From NCBI GenBank assembly GCA_028023455.1, contig JAQFVV010006245.1, forward strand, positions 6,009,276 to 6,073,275: a stretch of DNA of 64,000 bases, read 5' to 3'. Made by a program: the position numbers and the translations under genes. The notes under the pieces were generated by a model. The model saw nothing but the letters and a program-made list of their open reading frames with translations, had not been told where the DNA came from and did not search any database. Below, piece by piece: positions 1 to 12,850 of the stretch; positions within the stretch are counted from its first letter, which is position 1; the number at the start of each line of letters is the position of its first letter. The stretch is from Epiperipatus broadwayi. Its lineage: Eukaryota > Onychophora > Udeonychophora > Euonychophora > Peripatidae.

Positions 1-1740
1 TTATTTGGAAGGGGGGGGGGAATCCAAAGACAGTGTTAGCTAGCAGTTGCTGACCTTAAAAGACTTGATATACGAAGAAGCAATCAAAATGGGGATAGTT
101 CATGAAATAGTGCTTGATCAATCACAAAAAATTTCAGAATTTTAGGAATAATAGTGAAGAAAAAGCATTTATAAGAAAAACTGAAAATAAATATCAACTC
201 ATTAGGAGTATGATGAAAAGAATAGTGTGCTATTGTTGTGTGAAAAAGGACCACATAGCATGAAAATGTAAATTTAATAAAGAATGTTGTAGAACCTGAG
301 GAAAAGTAGGTCACTTGGAAAAAGCATATAGAATTAAGTGGGAAAAGAACATAGTAGCTTACCAACTTTTTCCAAGAGGAATAAGCATGTGTGAGATTTA
401 TAATACATTAGAAATTACAATCAATTTATGCTGATGGTAAAATTATTAGATACAAAAATGACCATTGAAATCGATAATGGGAAGATATGTCAATGATTGC
501 AACTAAAGATTGGAATAGAGTAACGAAAAATTATAACCCCCCCCCAATCTATACTCATGAAAATTAGATTAAGCGCAAAAGATACGAGTAGTAATAGTAT
601 GATGATATTAGAAAAAGTACATATAACTGTATAATTTAAAAGAAAGGTCTGTATGTTATCATTATATATAGTGAAAGGTGGTCTAAACCCTACTATAGGT
701 AGGGAATGCTTCCATGCTCTCAAAATCAAAGTATGTAAGTTTAAATCAGGAAATGGCATTAAGCATGCAGATGCGTTGATTAGAAGTTTTGGTTAAGTCG
801 AATGCAAATGTTCCAGAGAGAAAATTTATTGCTTGGCTTATTGCCAAAAAAGCTTGGAACCGTATTAACATCGATCATGCCAGACCATTTCACAGCTGTA
901 TTTCCTTGGTGGTGATCAGTACATACTCAGTGGACTGAGTATAGAATTGTTAGAAATACCAGTACTGAAAAAACAGTTGGAAAACCAAGACAACTTTTGC
1001 TTTCCATGGTTTTCTCAAAACATTGTTGTCAGATAATGAGTCCACTTTTAATTCGAGGATTTTCTTAAGGAATGGACTAAGATATATAACCATACCCCCA
1101 CACCATCCTGAGTCCAATAGCATAGCAAAAAAGAATAAACTGTTAAAGCAAATGTTACATAAGGAAGGTACTGCGAATATAGAAGAAACTTTGTATTCTG
1201 CTTCATTATATTAGCATAGTACAATGCCATGTAATATTAGTAAATCTCCAGCTGAGCTGATATTTGCATGGAAAATCCGCAAAAAGTTATCACTAAGTTC
1301 ACCCACGTAAAAAATGTGAGAGTGATGAGCACAACAGTGCAGAAATGAGATATGTCAAGGAAGAAAAAAACCTGAATAAGAGACGTTCTCAGAAAGTACT
1401 AGATGAAAGGCTTAATCCAAGAACATCTGTCAAGACAAATAGTAATCATCCAGATAGAAGCAGAAAAAACCATACGAAAACATGTAAATCATGTCCAGCA
1501 TCGTAAAGTAGAAATTAATCAAACTAGAAATGCTATAGTGTCAGATATTCCAAATTACATAGAGGAATCACACAAACCAGAAGCAAACGAAGAGGATGAA
1601 AACATTGTTGTTGAAAGAATACACCCCATATAGATCCTAAAGAAACAAGAAGAAAGCAAGTTATTTGAAAGACTATGTGAGACTTCAGAAACTAAGTTTC
1701 TGAAATGGAGATGTGCTATATATAGAACATAAATAAAATA
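1..1740 (+). pseudogene. Decayed Ty3/gypsy pol (K02A2.6-like), copy A
   Basis: This is a broken gypsy polyprotein cut by the window start. Two CCHC zinc knuckles of the nucleocapsid can be read at about 228-335 (CX2CX4HX4C spacing, with stops at one spacer residue and one cysteine). Integrase follows at about 865-1320: an AWNRINIDHARPF stretch matches the first catalytic-Asp block, LLSDNESTFNS (1020-1055) the second, PPHHPESNSIAKKN the third with its Glu replaced by Lys, and SPAELIFAWKIRKKL the end of the core. A basic tail (1403-1633, with TIRKHVNHVQ) resembles the pol C-terminus. RT and RNase H are almost erased between 340 and 780. Many stops and frameshifts show it is long dead. The text just after it (1690-1740) resembles the LTR start of copy B at 28.63 kb, so both are probably one family. 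Confidence 0.7.
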
Positions 1741-2131
1741 ATGTAATTAGAATATAATAAACAAATTGTGCTAAAGTTGAAATAAATGTAAAAGTATTAC
1801 AAAGTAAAAATTTTAAAATTAAAATATATTGATAAGATAAATGTTTCCATATTAAAAATATTTAAAAGAGACCAGGATACAGATCAACTAAAGTGATAAA
1901 TATCAATGGTAGTAATTAGTGTTCTCAGAACTTTTCATTGCTATAGTGTTGCTATCTGGAATTGGATAGAGAAAAGAATAAAAACTTACCTGTAAAAAAA
2001 ATTGACATCTTCACTCAACTAAGCTGGTCAAGTTTATCTGAAGGAACTACAAGGCCGAGTGTTAAAAGAACTATTGGTGAAGTTTGCAAGCCACATTAAC
2101 TTTATTATGTTTTTTGTACAATTCTATAACC
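1741..2131. other. Probable LTR remnant, no gene
   Basis: AT-rich DNA after the gypsy pol remnant. Its start (TTTCTGAAATG near 1697, then an AT-rich run and AATAAA) parallels the start of the LTR near 28,632. It may be the decayed 3' LTR of copy A, perhaps reaching about 2400 around the SINE. No coding signal seen. Confidence 0.3.
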
Positions 2132-2143
2132 AAGTATCGTAAG

Positions 2144-2237
2144 CGTTGTTAGCCGAGAGGTCAGCGCAGTTACCTAGTTGTTTGCAGACGGTTGTGGGTT
2201 CACCTCCCGGCCAATGCTATGACATATGGAAAAAAAA
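2144..2237 (+). repeat. tRNA-derived SINE with target-site duplication
   Basis: A 94-bp unit begins with a pol III A-box-like stretch (TTAGCCGAGAGGTCAGCGC, 2149-2167) and has a B-box-like GGTTCACCTCC (2198-2208), a tRNA-style CCCGGCC end and a short A-rich tail (2229-2237). It is flanked by a perfect 12-bp direct repeat, AAGTATCGTAAG, at 2132-2143 and 2238-2249. This is the footprint of LINE-driven retroposition. The body is short (tRNA head plus a minimal tail), so it is a tRNA-head-only SINE or tRNA retropseudogene. It lies in the probable LTR remnant of the gypsy copy A. Confidence 0.8.
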
Positions 2238-2249
2238 AAGTATCGTAAG

Positions 2250-3312
2250 TGCTAATACTAATCTTTATAAGTGTAATTATGTCAAGTGTATATATTAAGG
2301 GTTGTTAATATAACTTTTACCATTGTTATTTTGTTGGCAATAAACATCAAATATTTAGTTATAAAATCTTCTTGTGTTATAATTATTTCTGATTGTCTGA
2401 CTACCTTTACCATGATTGTAGCATTTGTGGTTGCCATACACAGCAATAACTATAATATTTTTAGAAAAATAAGTAACTATTGAATTAAAAGAAAAAAAAG
2501 CAGAAAATGTGTTTCTGAACTATTAATTTCAAATATGATCATATGGCCAATATTGTTTTAGTTAAATAATATAAATGTAAGCATGCATATAACTAATTAG
2601 CTAAATATTAATTTGCTGGTGGAGCTCTCTTACAATAGAATAAAGAAAACTATTCATTCTCAACAGAATATCTAGATGTGATTTCCTACTGATCAGATTC
2701 CAAAATCTTTATGAACCATAATCTTGCTAAAATTTTTATTCCATCTCAGAGTACGGCCTCTACTAAACAATATCTCATCTGTAGATTTAAGTTATATTTA
2801 AGTTATGCAAGAAGGGTCTAGAAAATATTTCATTAATTACAGATATACATATTTTCACAACCCAGGCTATAAGTCTTTCATAAACATTAAATATGCAATT
2901 GATGTTTTTATTGTTGGGTTATACATTATGCCTTTTATTTGATGGAATAAGACATCATAATTAAACATGGCAATATGCTATTTCAATTAGTTCACAATTT
3001 CTTAAATTCTACGCATCTCAATTTACTCTTCATTTTTTATTAAAATGGTATTTTGGCTAATGCTTTTTGTTTACACTTTGGTTATTTTAATATCAACAAC
3101 CTCAGAGGTCAATTTATCATTGTAAATTTCTATAAATATTGTTTAATTTATATACAAAACAATTAAAAAGCACAATACTTGAATTTTATTAGTCATCCAA
3201 TGTGAATATTAAAAAATAAATTAATACAAGTTGTACTCAATATAATAAATTATATTTGCAGTGAATATAAAATACCAATAAATTTCTTATTTTGTAATGT
3301 ATATTCATTAAC
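2250..3312. other. AT-rich DNA without recognised genes
   Basis: No coding similarity, RNA gene or long repeat was recognised. The part to about 2420 may still belong to the LTR remnant (AATAAA near 2339). Confidence 0.4.
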
Positions 3313-3326
3313 TGTAATCAATTTAT

Positions 3327-3669
3327 AAGCATTTATTTTTATATAATGCTATGCATACAATTGTATACATTCAAAGATCAGCCTTTCAAGCTAATTGTGC
3401 ATGCGTCTTCTGCGAGTGTTAAATAATAAATGAATACTTCACTCTATAATACAAGATATAGTATTTATGCAGGAATAAAAGGAATCCTCTTATTCCTACA
3501 ACTCAAATTCTTTTATATGAGCAAATCTGAAGTACTGTTGAATAAAGCGTGAGAGTAGAATTCTCACTTTAAATTACTATCTACGATGTTGTGATGAATG
3601 ACGTCGGTGAAAGGCTGATCTTTGAATGTATACAATTGTATGCATAGTGTTATATAAAAATAAATGCTT
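3327..3669. mobile_element. MITE-like element with 62-bp terminal inverted repeats
   Basis: The 62-bp ends at 3327-3388 and 3608-3669 are nearly perfect inverted repeats of each other; the innermost 23 bp (TACATTCAAAGATCAGCC plus TTTCA) are perfect. The interior (3389-3607) has no coding potential. This is the structure of a non-autonomous DNA transposon. A second, inverted copy of the interior follows directly. I could not assign a superfamily because no short TSD is obvious at the 62-bp ends. Confidence 0.7.
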
Positions 3670-3722
3670 ATTTACTTATAATTAAGTTTCACTTAGAGTG
3701 ACGTTTAGTAAATTCTAGACAA

Positions 3723-3969
3723 TTTCACCGACGTCATTCATCACAACATCGTAGATAGTAATTTAAAGTGAGAATTCTACTCTCACGCTTTATTCAACAG
3801 TACTTCAGATTTGCTCATATAAAAGAATTTGAGTTGTAGGAATAAGAGGATTCCTTTTATTCCTGCATAAATACTATATCTTGTATTGTAGAGTGAAGTA
3901 TTCATTTATTATTTAACACTCGCAGAAGACGCATGCACAATTAGCTTGAAAGGCTGATCTTTGAATGTA
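3723..3969. repeat. Inverted second copy of the MITE interior
   Basis: This 247-bp segment is the reverse complement of about 3368-3612, separated from it by about 110 bp, and the two could fold into a 245-bp stem. The outer limits of the whole complex carry the same 15-bp direct repeat, TGTAATCAATTTATA, at 3313-3327 and 3967-3981. That looks like a TSD or a recombination junction enclosing both copies. Confidence 0.75.
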
Positions 3970-3982
3970 ATCAATTTATATA

Positions 3983-5070
3983 AATTAGTACCTTTAAATA
4001 TAACTAATTTGTAACAAATTAATTAATTTAAGTTAACACTCATTAAATATACAATATTTAAAAAACAAAAACAATGTAAATAAATTATGCCCAAATTAAG
4101 ACAGAGCAGTTTATAAAAAATTTGATTAGCAATATGATTGGCTACTACTCTAACTCTTGCAGCCAGAATATTTATTTATTTTTAGTGTGTTTGCTTTAAA
4201 ATATATATACTGCTCTACATTTTTGTGAGCCACATTCAATTAAAAAAATAAATAAATAACTTTTAATTTTTTTTTTTTAAAAAAGAAATCAATGGGGATA
4301 TGTAAAAGAGATTAACTTAATTAGGTATAGGCTAAAATATAATTTAAACAATTATAAAATTAATTTTATAAAAAGTAGAAATTTGAATATTAAAAAAAGC
4401 TGGAGGAAAGATGTTTAAGAAGAATTTAAAGTAAACTGGAAAATAAAGATTACTACATAAGGTTAAAGATACAATAATATAAGGAAGATTTGCAGAAAAA
4501 AATTAAAAAGGAATTGAATGCATTCTTAGAAAAATAATGACAAATATATTAATAGAATAAATAAAATAATAAAAAGATGAAGGAAGGACATTTTAAAAAA
4601 AGAGATGAAAAACTAATGAAGAAACAGGATAGCAATAAAGAGACTTAGGAACCTGTACTGGATAAATACTAGATGATAATAAAAGATGGACAACTTTGAT
4701 CAATTTTTCCTTGTTTACTAAAATAAAAAACATAAAATAATAAAAAACAGAAAAAATATTCATTACTATTCATATATATATATCTTTAAGTCTTGGATAC
4801 AATACAAACCAACAATTTAAATAAACATTTTTGGATTTATCAAACATTTTTCATCTTGATTACAATTTTCTAAAGTCAATTTAAGGTTTTCCGAATTGAT
4901 GAGAAGTTCAATAATTATTAAGTTGAGTTGACACCATGTGATATTTCATGTAAAAAAAAAAAAAAGAACATACCTCTAATAAGTATTTTTTTTTCAATAA
5001 AGAAATTAACAAAAACATTTATATATAATTTTAATTATAAAGGGTGGGGTTACAATTTAATTTAAAAGAA
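3983..5070. other. AT-rich DNA without recognised genes
   Basis: Only A/T-rich low-complexity sequence with scattered poly-A and poly-T runs. Nothing else supported. Confidence 0.4.
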
Positions 5071-5074
5071 TAGT

Positions 5075-5155
5075 GTGGTATAATAGTTAGCCCAACTGTC
5101 TGCCACTATATGATTTAGAATTGGAATCTGATCCATTAAAATGTGAAAAAAATTC
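5075..5155 (+). repeat. Degenerate tRNA-like SINE head
   Basis: GTGGTATAATAGTTAGCCC (5085-5103) resembles a pol III A box of the TGGYNNAGTGGTTAGC type. About 33 bp on, a GAATTGGAATCTGATCC stretch resembles a B box. Order and spacing suit a tRNA-derived SINE. No TSD was identified and both boxes are degenerate, so chance resemblance is possible. Confidence 0.4.
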
Positions 5156-6689
5156 ATGCTTTAAGCAGTCAGAATTTATTTTTAACATTCAATACTAGAT
5201 GATGAATGAATATTTAGCTGTTTTTAATTAGGGGCTAAAATAAAAAAAATAATGCTTTAAATCCTCATTATCAGGTAGTTAGCAAGCTGATGAGTAATGC
5301 CTTTTTCACTATTTCTCTTTTAATAGCTTGCTTGGAATATGCTACTCAAAGATTGTTTGATTTGATATTATATTATATTTAATTATAATTATTTCCCTAA
5401 TACATTCTGGTACTATTATAATTTAAAATGTTATTTTGATAATAAAATATTATCTGGTATGTACATATTATATTTACTTTTGTCTTATTTAAACCAAACA
5501 AACAATCAATATTAATTACTAATTAGTCAACCTTAAATAAGTATCATTATCAATTAAAAGATAAAAAAATATTTTTTGAAATCACCAAGCAGAAAAATTC
5601 ATTTTATCAAATCAAACTTTGCTGGATTGCAATTAAATTTAAATACAGGAAGAAAATTGTCAATAGCAATTAAAAATTATTTATAAAAAGTTAGTTCACA
5701 GTAAAATATCTATTAATTCTTTTTGACCTCCTAAACTTTTCATTAGGCTAAATAAACTATTTACTTATCAAACCATCCTTTCATTATTTATTATTCATTC
5801 AACCATGTTGCATATTTATTTACTTTTTTTTTATCATTTTACTTGTGTAATACACGAGTGCTACAATATATATACATATAACATTCACAAAAACTATCCT
5901 CATAAAGCAATAAAAACATATTCTAATTCTGATTTTATTCTATGAAAATGAGTCTGCCATGCCATAAAAAATAAAATTCTTAATAATATTATTTATATAT
6001 TTGCTCATTTATTTTTCAAGTACAAATCTCTATTAAATTGTAAAGTTGCTATTAGTAATACTATATTGACGATTATAGAATTATTCTTATTCAATTATTT
6101 ATTTACAATCAAGATCCAATTTTTGGTACATAGAAATAAAGATAACCAACTCTCCTATATTCCTTAGGAACTCCCATATCAGAACTAATTTTGTAAATCC
6201 TTCCAGTTTCCTTATAGCAGAATTTAAATTATATATTATTCCCATCAAATATTTTCAGACATAAACTATCATAATTATTGATAATTAGATTAAGAGATAA
6301 GTCAAATAAATATTGAAAAAGTACCTATAATATATACTAAATGATGGTAGAATATCTGCTTCAAGAATGTACTACTATCTGTTCTTACTTTTTGCCATGT
6401 TCATCTTCATGTATTATAATTTTAATCAAACTGAGTTGATTTTAATAATAAAAAGAGATAGTGAAAGCAACAAATCAAAAATTCCATCTAAAAAAAAAAC
6501 TAAATGTCTTTATAATTTTTTTTATATAGAAGGGCATAAATGAGAGGGAAAAATGTGAAGACATCTTTAAATTTATATCACTTTTCAGAAAAGACTTCAT
6601 ACACATTAGATGAGTTAATTATCATTTTCCTTATTTCAAAACATATCAGCTACAGAAGTATGGCTTACATAGATAAATTATTCAAAAAT
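5156..6689. other. AT-rich DNA without recognised genes
   Basis: No coding similarity was recognised. A short inverted pair, AGCAAGCT / AGCTTGCT, lies near 5281-5335 and is of unknown meaning. Confidence 0.35.
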
Positions 6690-7570
6690 ATTTTTTCATG
6701 ACACTAATTTAATTAAGAAGATATCTTATGGCTGAATAAAGGCAGACTTTATTGTGAAAAATGTTCTAACATCAAAAAATATATAAGACTTCATTGATGT
6801 ATTGTAGAAATTTGGCAAAATCAAGGCAACATCTCTATTGCAATGGATGCCACCAACAACAAAAATAAAAAAATAGTCTTACTAGTTGTGAGGTATTTTG
6901 ATTCTCTTACTAGTGTTAAAAATAGGCTCTGGACTTCATTGAATAAGTTGATGAAACAATTAATGCTATCAATAATTAGATAATGTCTTCACTTGATACA
7001 TTTAAATTAGATATAAAATACTCTGACTTGATATCGTGCAGATAAGGAAAATGGGAATTACGGACAGCATAATTCTGCATTGAAAGTGCTTCAAGAATAT
7101 AATAAAAATGTGCTTAAAGCAAACTGCTCAAATTATATATTATATAATTCTGCAAAATATACATGTGACAGATTAAATGTGGATATTGTAACGATTATCT
7201 TAAAAATTTATAGAAACTTTTGGTAATAACTAAAAAAAGCAGAAGAGTTGAAATCATTCTTTGATTTTGTTGATGCCAAGAGTTGGAGAGAGTTAATCAT
7301 GTTCCTACTTATTGACTTTTCCTAAAATCAAACTGTGAATAGATTCATACAAAGCTGCTTATCTAATAAGTTATTTCAAAAAAGTAAATAACTATCCAAA
7401 AATATTTTTAAAAAACATTACAATGATGAAAATCTAGAAAAAGAGAGAAGTAGTGAGACATATCTTTATATATTTTTTGCCATATTTGTTCAAATTAACA
7501 AAATTCTTGAAGCTGCTAATCTTAGCATCATGAATGCTATGAAATAATGCAATGTTTTGATAATAAAATT
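6690..7570 (+). pseudogene. hAT-superfamily transposase pseudogene (ZBED/SCAND3-like)
   Basis: Plus-strand translation in shifting frames gives, in order, blocks typical of the hAT transposase core: LIKKISYG and KADFIVKNVLTSKNI (about 6705-6795), SIAMDATNNKNKK and LVVRYFDSLTSVKNR (about 6835-6925; DAT is the region of the first acidic catalytic residue), HNSALKVLQEYNKNVLKANC (about 7072-7130), CDRLNVDIVTIILKIY (about 7167-7215) and FFDFVDAKSWREL (about 7258-7298). A SSETYLYIFFAIF block (about 7450-7490) matches the downstream helical part. Several stops and frameshifts interrupt it, and the RW motif and C-terminal dimerisation region are not clear. No terminal repeats were found, so only an eroded gene fragment remains. 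Confidence 0.6.
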
Positions 7571-10500
7571 CAGTTGAGTTTCTTTTGTTTTTTGCTACTG
7601 CTACTGAAAAATTTTTAAAGTGTTATCCCTGCAAATATTTGCTAAGGATGATTTAATTAATTTCTACTATTGCTTGCACAAATATATTACTAAAAATTTT
7701 GAGTTATTCAATAAAATTCTATTTCTATTTTTGCCATTTTATTTCAAATTACTTACAAACTGTTGTAAAAGAATTTAATTTTAAGTTTTCTAGTGCAAAA
7801 GATGTTGTGAATGTCATAAAAAAAAAACAACAAGAACTATAAAATAAAGTTGGGCCAATATTTTCAATAATTTAAGATTCTTAGGCTTAGTTTTAAGCAT
7901 CCCAGATTAAAACGCAGTACTTTTAAAAGGTTTTTCATCAATGAACAAGAAATAGACTAATCAAAGAAATCAAAGCTGCATAGAATTAATTAAGTCATAA
8001 CTAAGAATAATTAATTATGCCTACAAGCATAAAAAGTTTTGAAATTTGTACAAAAAGATTAAAAAGAAACTCTTAATTCTGCAGTCTCAGTTGACAAATA
8101 TTTATAGATAAGGATTAAGAAACATGCAAATTTGTAAATTTTTTTCTACATTGTGATATGTAAATTAATTGTTTTGTTAAATACCCTCAATTCCATAGCT
8201 AAAACGATGCTGTGTTATTAAAAATGCACAAAATTTACTTTTATAAAATTCCCTTAAATTTATGGTTGAAAGTTGATCACTTTAAGACATCAGCTCTCAA
8301 TAAATAAATAAAAAAAATTCTAATACTTTATATTATACTAAATATAATAGAATGCAAATTATCAGTAAAGTTACATAAATATTTATCAAAAATATTTCTA
8401 GGACACAAACCTTTCTAATAAATGGAAGTTATTCTTTAGTTAAACAATCAGTTTTAATTTTGGGAGGTATTTATTTCCACTACTTTCAGAGATTATAAGA
8501 ATTTTAATCAAATTATGTAGGATCAATAAAGTTCTCTGTCTAAAGGCAAGTTAAGAGGCTACTGCTTGCAAATTCTTAATTATTTTAACATTTCAGATTT
8601 AATACCACATCATAAAGTATTAAACCACTAAACATCACATGGAGATATTGGATGAATAGACATTACATAGGGATGTTATGCACAAACCTTCTTGTATCCA
8701 TTGATTACTATGGTGGGCACTGGTTGGTAATTGTCTCTTTTATCATAAAGTGACAAAAATATAATAAATGTGATTTTTTTTTTTAATAATTAAAAGTGTC
8801 TCAATGTGTTTCCTTGAAAAATAGTAACAAACATAAAATAGTTTAAAAAAAAAATTCTTTTTTTTTTAAAATTAAAAAGTGATTACATAAGCAATGATCA
8901 TCAAGAATTAACTAAAATACCAGCAAAAAATAAAATCTAATAGATACTTTGAGAGTTAAGGCTATTTAAATGCCATACCTATGAGACATATTGTGATGGT
9001 CAGCCAATAGATTGAAATTAATTGACATGAAAAACAAAATGTAATTTAAAAATAACAATAATATAAAACTATATCATATATATACTAGTTAAATATTCAC
9101 ATATGCATCCTATACAATTATTAGTATATTTAAACATTATATTCTTCATTGTTAACAATCTTCAATGCTTAAAACAGTAGCAAATTCTTATTATTTTATT
9201 TCTACTTCCTAACAGAAAACATTTTGTTTAAAAACCCAAGTATATAGGTGTGGAAAAATGTTTCCACATAGCCACCTACAATTACATCTAATAATAATAA
9301 TCACAATAATGAAATAATAATAATAATTGGATAGATGAATATCCAAATATAATATAAGTTATTGTGTTTTAGTATATGCAATTTTATTACTGTTAGAAAC
9401 AGTAATACAATAGCTTATAGATGATTACATTACAATGATAGAATTTTTCATAGTCTAGCACATAAAATTTGTAAAGTAATTTACAACAAATTAATTTTCT
9501 TTTATTAATATAGAGACAAAATTGTATCACATAGAACTAAAACAAAATAATAAGATATAGTATTACCAAAGAACAATTTTATGATTAAATTTAAAATCTG
9601 AAGAGATTAAAAAAACATTAAAAAAAAAAATCTTCTGAACAGAAAATCTCCTTCCTTTCCCCATCAACAATTGTGAAACTGAATTCTCTTTTTACAATGT
9701 CAATTATACATGATATGAGAAAGATCTGCCTAGAAAGACATCTGATAGATATTGCTAATCATCAGACAAATAGCATATTCATCTCCAAAGAAATATGAAA
9801 TCTGTATTTTAGAAACAAATTATTACTATGAAGAATAAAAACACTGCAATATACATAGAGTACTAACTGATGTAGTATTAAAAAAAAAAAAATTGTAAAC
9901 AAAAAAACAACAACCGGGTAATAATATTATCAGAAAACAAATATATATATATGTTTTTGTTCAATAAAATACCATGTTTTTTTGTACATTAATTTTATTA
10001 AAACTTAAATTAAATATAATGAATATATACGAGCATCAAAATTTGTACAAATAATTTGTATTTATATTTATGAGATAACGTAAATAAAGGGGGGGGGGGG
10101 GATAATAAGAAATGTTCTCCAGATATTATTTCTAGAATTTTATTATAAATCAATTGTGTCACTTATCTGAAACATATAATGATAAAAAATCTTTAATATT
10201 TTTATATACAATTGTAAAAGTTAATATTGGTGAAGAGTATGACTAGTTAACTATATTTTGTTATTATTAATTCTATATAGAAGGCATAAGAACAATATGT
10301 TCACAAAATAATAGCATATATTTTGATAAACAAAAAGATTGTTCTATAAAATTAAATGTTTAGTCTATAATAAAAGTTTTAAAGATGTTTTTCGAATTAA
10401 GGTTAACTAGATATAAGATCCTTGAAAAAAACATTTATGTTATTTTTATAAAAAATATATTATGACAGACCTTGTAATATTAAATAGTTTGCTGAGATAT

Positions 10501-10730
10501 GTAATTCTTGTAGAAAATGAATCTTTCTCTGAAAAACAAAAAAGAAGACAATATTGTAGTTTAATAAATTCTTTAAGAACTCTAACAAGAAATGCCAGTT
10601 AATGTCAGTAGTTACCTTATGTAAAAACTTCAAGAAATAAATTTTATTTATAGTGCCTTAGAAATATACTTTTTCAAAAATCACTGTATTATAGTATAGA
10701 CTTACAGAATTACTCCATTGGAATTATAAT
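7571..10730. other. AT-rich DNA without recognised genes
   Basis: Long low-complexity stretch. I see an ATT-type microsatellite near 9285-9330, a 13-G run at 10,089-10,101 and many A/T homopolymers, but no gene, terminal repeat or RNA signal that I can support. Confidence 0.4.
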
Positions 10731-10734
10731 GTAG

Positions 10735-10780
10735 TGAAGATCCTGTAGTGGAATGATAATGTTTGAAAATGATGATGATA
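10735..10780 (+). repeat. RTE LINE 3'-end fragment
   Basis: GATCCTGTAGTGGAATGATA followed by a GATGATGATGATAA tail matches the last 40-50 bp of the RTE copies at 20,060-20,092 and 25,275-25,310 (there ATCCTGTAGTGGATTGATAA plus TGATGATGAT). This is an extremely 5'-truncated RTE insertion, or a SINE tail using RTE machinery. Confidence 0.6.
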
Positions 10781-11280
10781 AATTATTTTAAGGAACTGTT
10801 CAAGTTTAAACATATTTTCACAAATAAGATTGAGAATGAAAATAAAAAAAGTGCAACAAGAGAATAAATATAATATATACTTTTAATATGATCTTTGTTG
10901 CCATTTCTAATACATAAAAGTGTAATTTGTTTACCTGTCTTCCACAGGTAAATTCACATAAGATTGCATCTAAGATGATGGTTTATTTCTTATCCAATCT
11001 ATTCTTCTATTTCAGTTTATTCTGCACAAAAAATAGTTATTACAAAATTTAATGAAACTTTCAGTGAATCAATGAAAATTCAAATAAAGAAAATTCAATA
11101 TTCTCATTACTATTATTTTTTTGCTATATGCTTGTTCAAGATATTGTAGAACATGATAAAATTGTAGTGAGCAAATAGTTTAAACTTTGTGGCTAATTGT
11201 TCTAAAGTGCAAAATATAAAATGCGCTAACACGCACAAGCACACAAAGCTGAAGACAATTTTAATACATAAATTTAATTA
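10781..11280. other. No gene recognised
   Basis: AT-rich sequence. Around 10,925-10,965 the string CTGTCTTCCACAGGTAAAT resembles splice sites, but no protein similarity accompanies it. Confidence 0.3.
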
Positions 11281-12850
11281 AGTGGCTAAGTGCTTTCAAG
11301 GGTCAGAGCCCTCATATTCATAGCTATTTTGTAAATAGATAAGAAATTGATTAGGAGCGATATAAATTTATGCAAATGCGATAGTTACGTTTTCCATTTC
11401 CTGGATATTTTGTAGCAAGTCTTTTCTGTTTATGGTGTCACTATCTCTAGCGATAAAGTAAGCCTCTTTTATTTTCCTTTTGAGATCGTGTCGCTCTCTG
11501 CAAACCACCACCGGATCTCTAGGTTGGCAATCATGACCGGCTGACATGCGGTGCCGTGTAAAAACTGAACTATTAGAAGTGTCTACCAGTGCTTTATTAT
11601 AGGAGTATGTGTGTTGGGATAGCCTAGTGGACAGAGAGGCCGGGTCTCATCATAATATGATGAGTTACAATATTTTTCAGGGCAGGCAATATTATAGACC
11701 ACCTGAGGTGTCAGTGAGGGTGGTAGACTGTCTTTAGTGTTATTGATTAGTTTATTGGAGTTGGGAGGTGTGTGGAAGCATAAATGATATTTATTATTGA
11801 ATATATTGTAAAAACTTTTATGCACAATAGGCAGACAAGGGAGTAGAAGTCTTTCCTTGTCTGTGTTAGGGGCCTGATTATTGCTTTTAGAGCAAAATTG
11901 TTTTATTTTCTTGTCAATTAAATTCTGATTAAAACCAACTTTTATTAGGTCATTCCTGCATGATGCTATATTAGCTTTTTTTATCTGCCTCAAATTTACA
12001 AAGATGCATATTTCTATACAAAAATGAAGTTAAGACAGAGAGTTTGTGGTTAGTTGGTTAATTGGAGAAAGGGTGGGAGTGTCCTCTAACTTCAAGGGGT
12101 TTGATGAGCATCTTATAATTAAGATGTGTGTACTCTCGCTGAATGTGTATGTCTAGGTATTTAACTTGTTTATGGCTGTTTTCATTCTCTAAATAGAATG
12201 TAAGTCCTGTAGCATTTTGGAGTTCAGTTTTAATTTGTAGAATAATCGGAGTGGGGGCGGTTATGAAGAGATCATCAACATATCTAGTGTAGATGGATAG
12301 TAAGTTTAGAGTCTTGATATTTTGGAATTACTTATTTTTCAAAATAATTTAACACTATACTTGAGATGATACTGCTCACAGGAAGTCCCATTGGCCAACC
12401 ATCCTTAATATGAAACCACTGGTTGTGAAAGAAGGCCATGATATTTTTATCAAGCCATGATAAAAAGTTTATAATAAAGTCAATCAGTGTCTGAGCTGAG
12501 TTGTGGTTTATAAGCTCTTCTTTTATAACGTGAATAGATTTAGCTCTGGAAATGGAGCCATACAACTCTGAAACATCAATAGTCGCCAGTGTGGTATCAG
12601 GGTTCAAAACTAGGTCCTTTATTTTTGTTACAAATTGAAATGACGAATTTATGCTATATGTACAGAATCCCAAGGCTTGGTTGAGCTGTTGGTTAACCCA
12701 CTTTGCTGTGTTGGAGTAATGGATCCCTCCAAAATCCAAAATAAGTCACAATGGAATATTAGCCTTGTGAATTTTGGCATTGGCACACATCCTGGGAGGA
12801 ATGGATAAAGTTGTAATAATTTTTAAGTAACTTTCTTGCTTATGATTTTA
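11280..12850 (-). pseudogene. Penelope-like element 1 (RT plus GIY-YIG), 5'-truncated
   Basis: Reading the minus strand from about 12,840: PPRMCANAKIHKANIPL is the start of the Penelope RT; DVSELYGSISRAKS, NQWFHIKDGWPMGLPVSS and, after a frameshift, IYTRYVDDLF (about 12,260-12,290) are RT motifs with the catalytic Asp pair present. A linker follows, then the GIY-YIG part: TPQVVYNIACPEKYC, a damaged YYDETR, and after further frameshifts VVVCRERHDLKRKIKEAYFI and TINRKDLLQN (about 11,400-11,520). The N-terminal third seen in element 2 (57.5 kb) is missing. The 3' flank (11,280-11,390) keeps a short hairpin and TGAAAGCAC motif also found in the terminal repeats of element 2, so the two are related. 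Several frameshifts make it inactive. Confidence 0.85.

Noticed and set aside
10925-10965. CTTCCACAGGTAAAT as an exon boundary
   Set aside because: Splice-like strings occur by chance and no protein similarity is attached.
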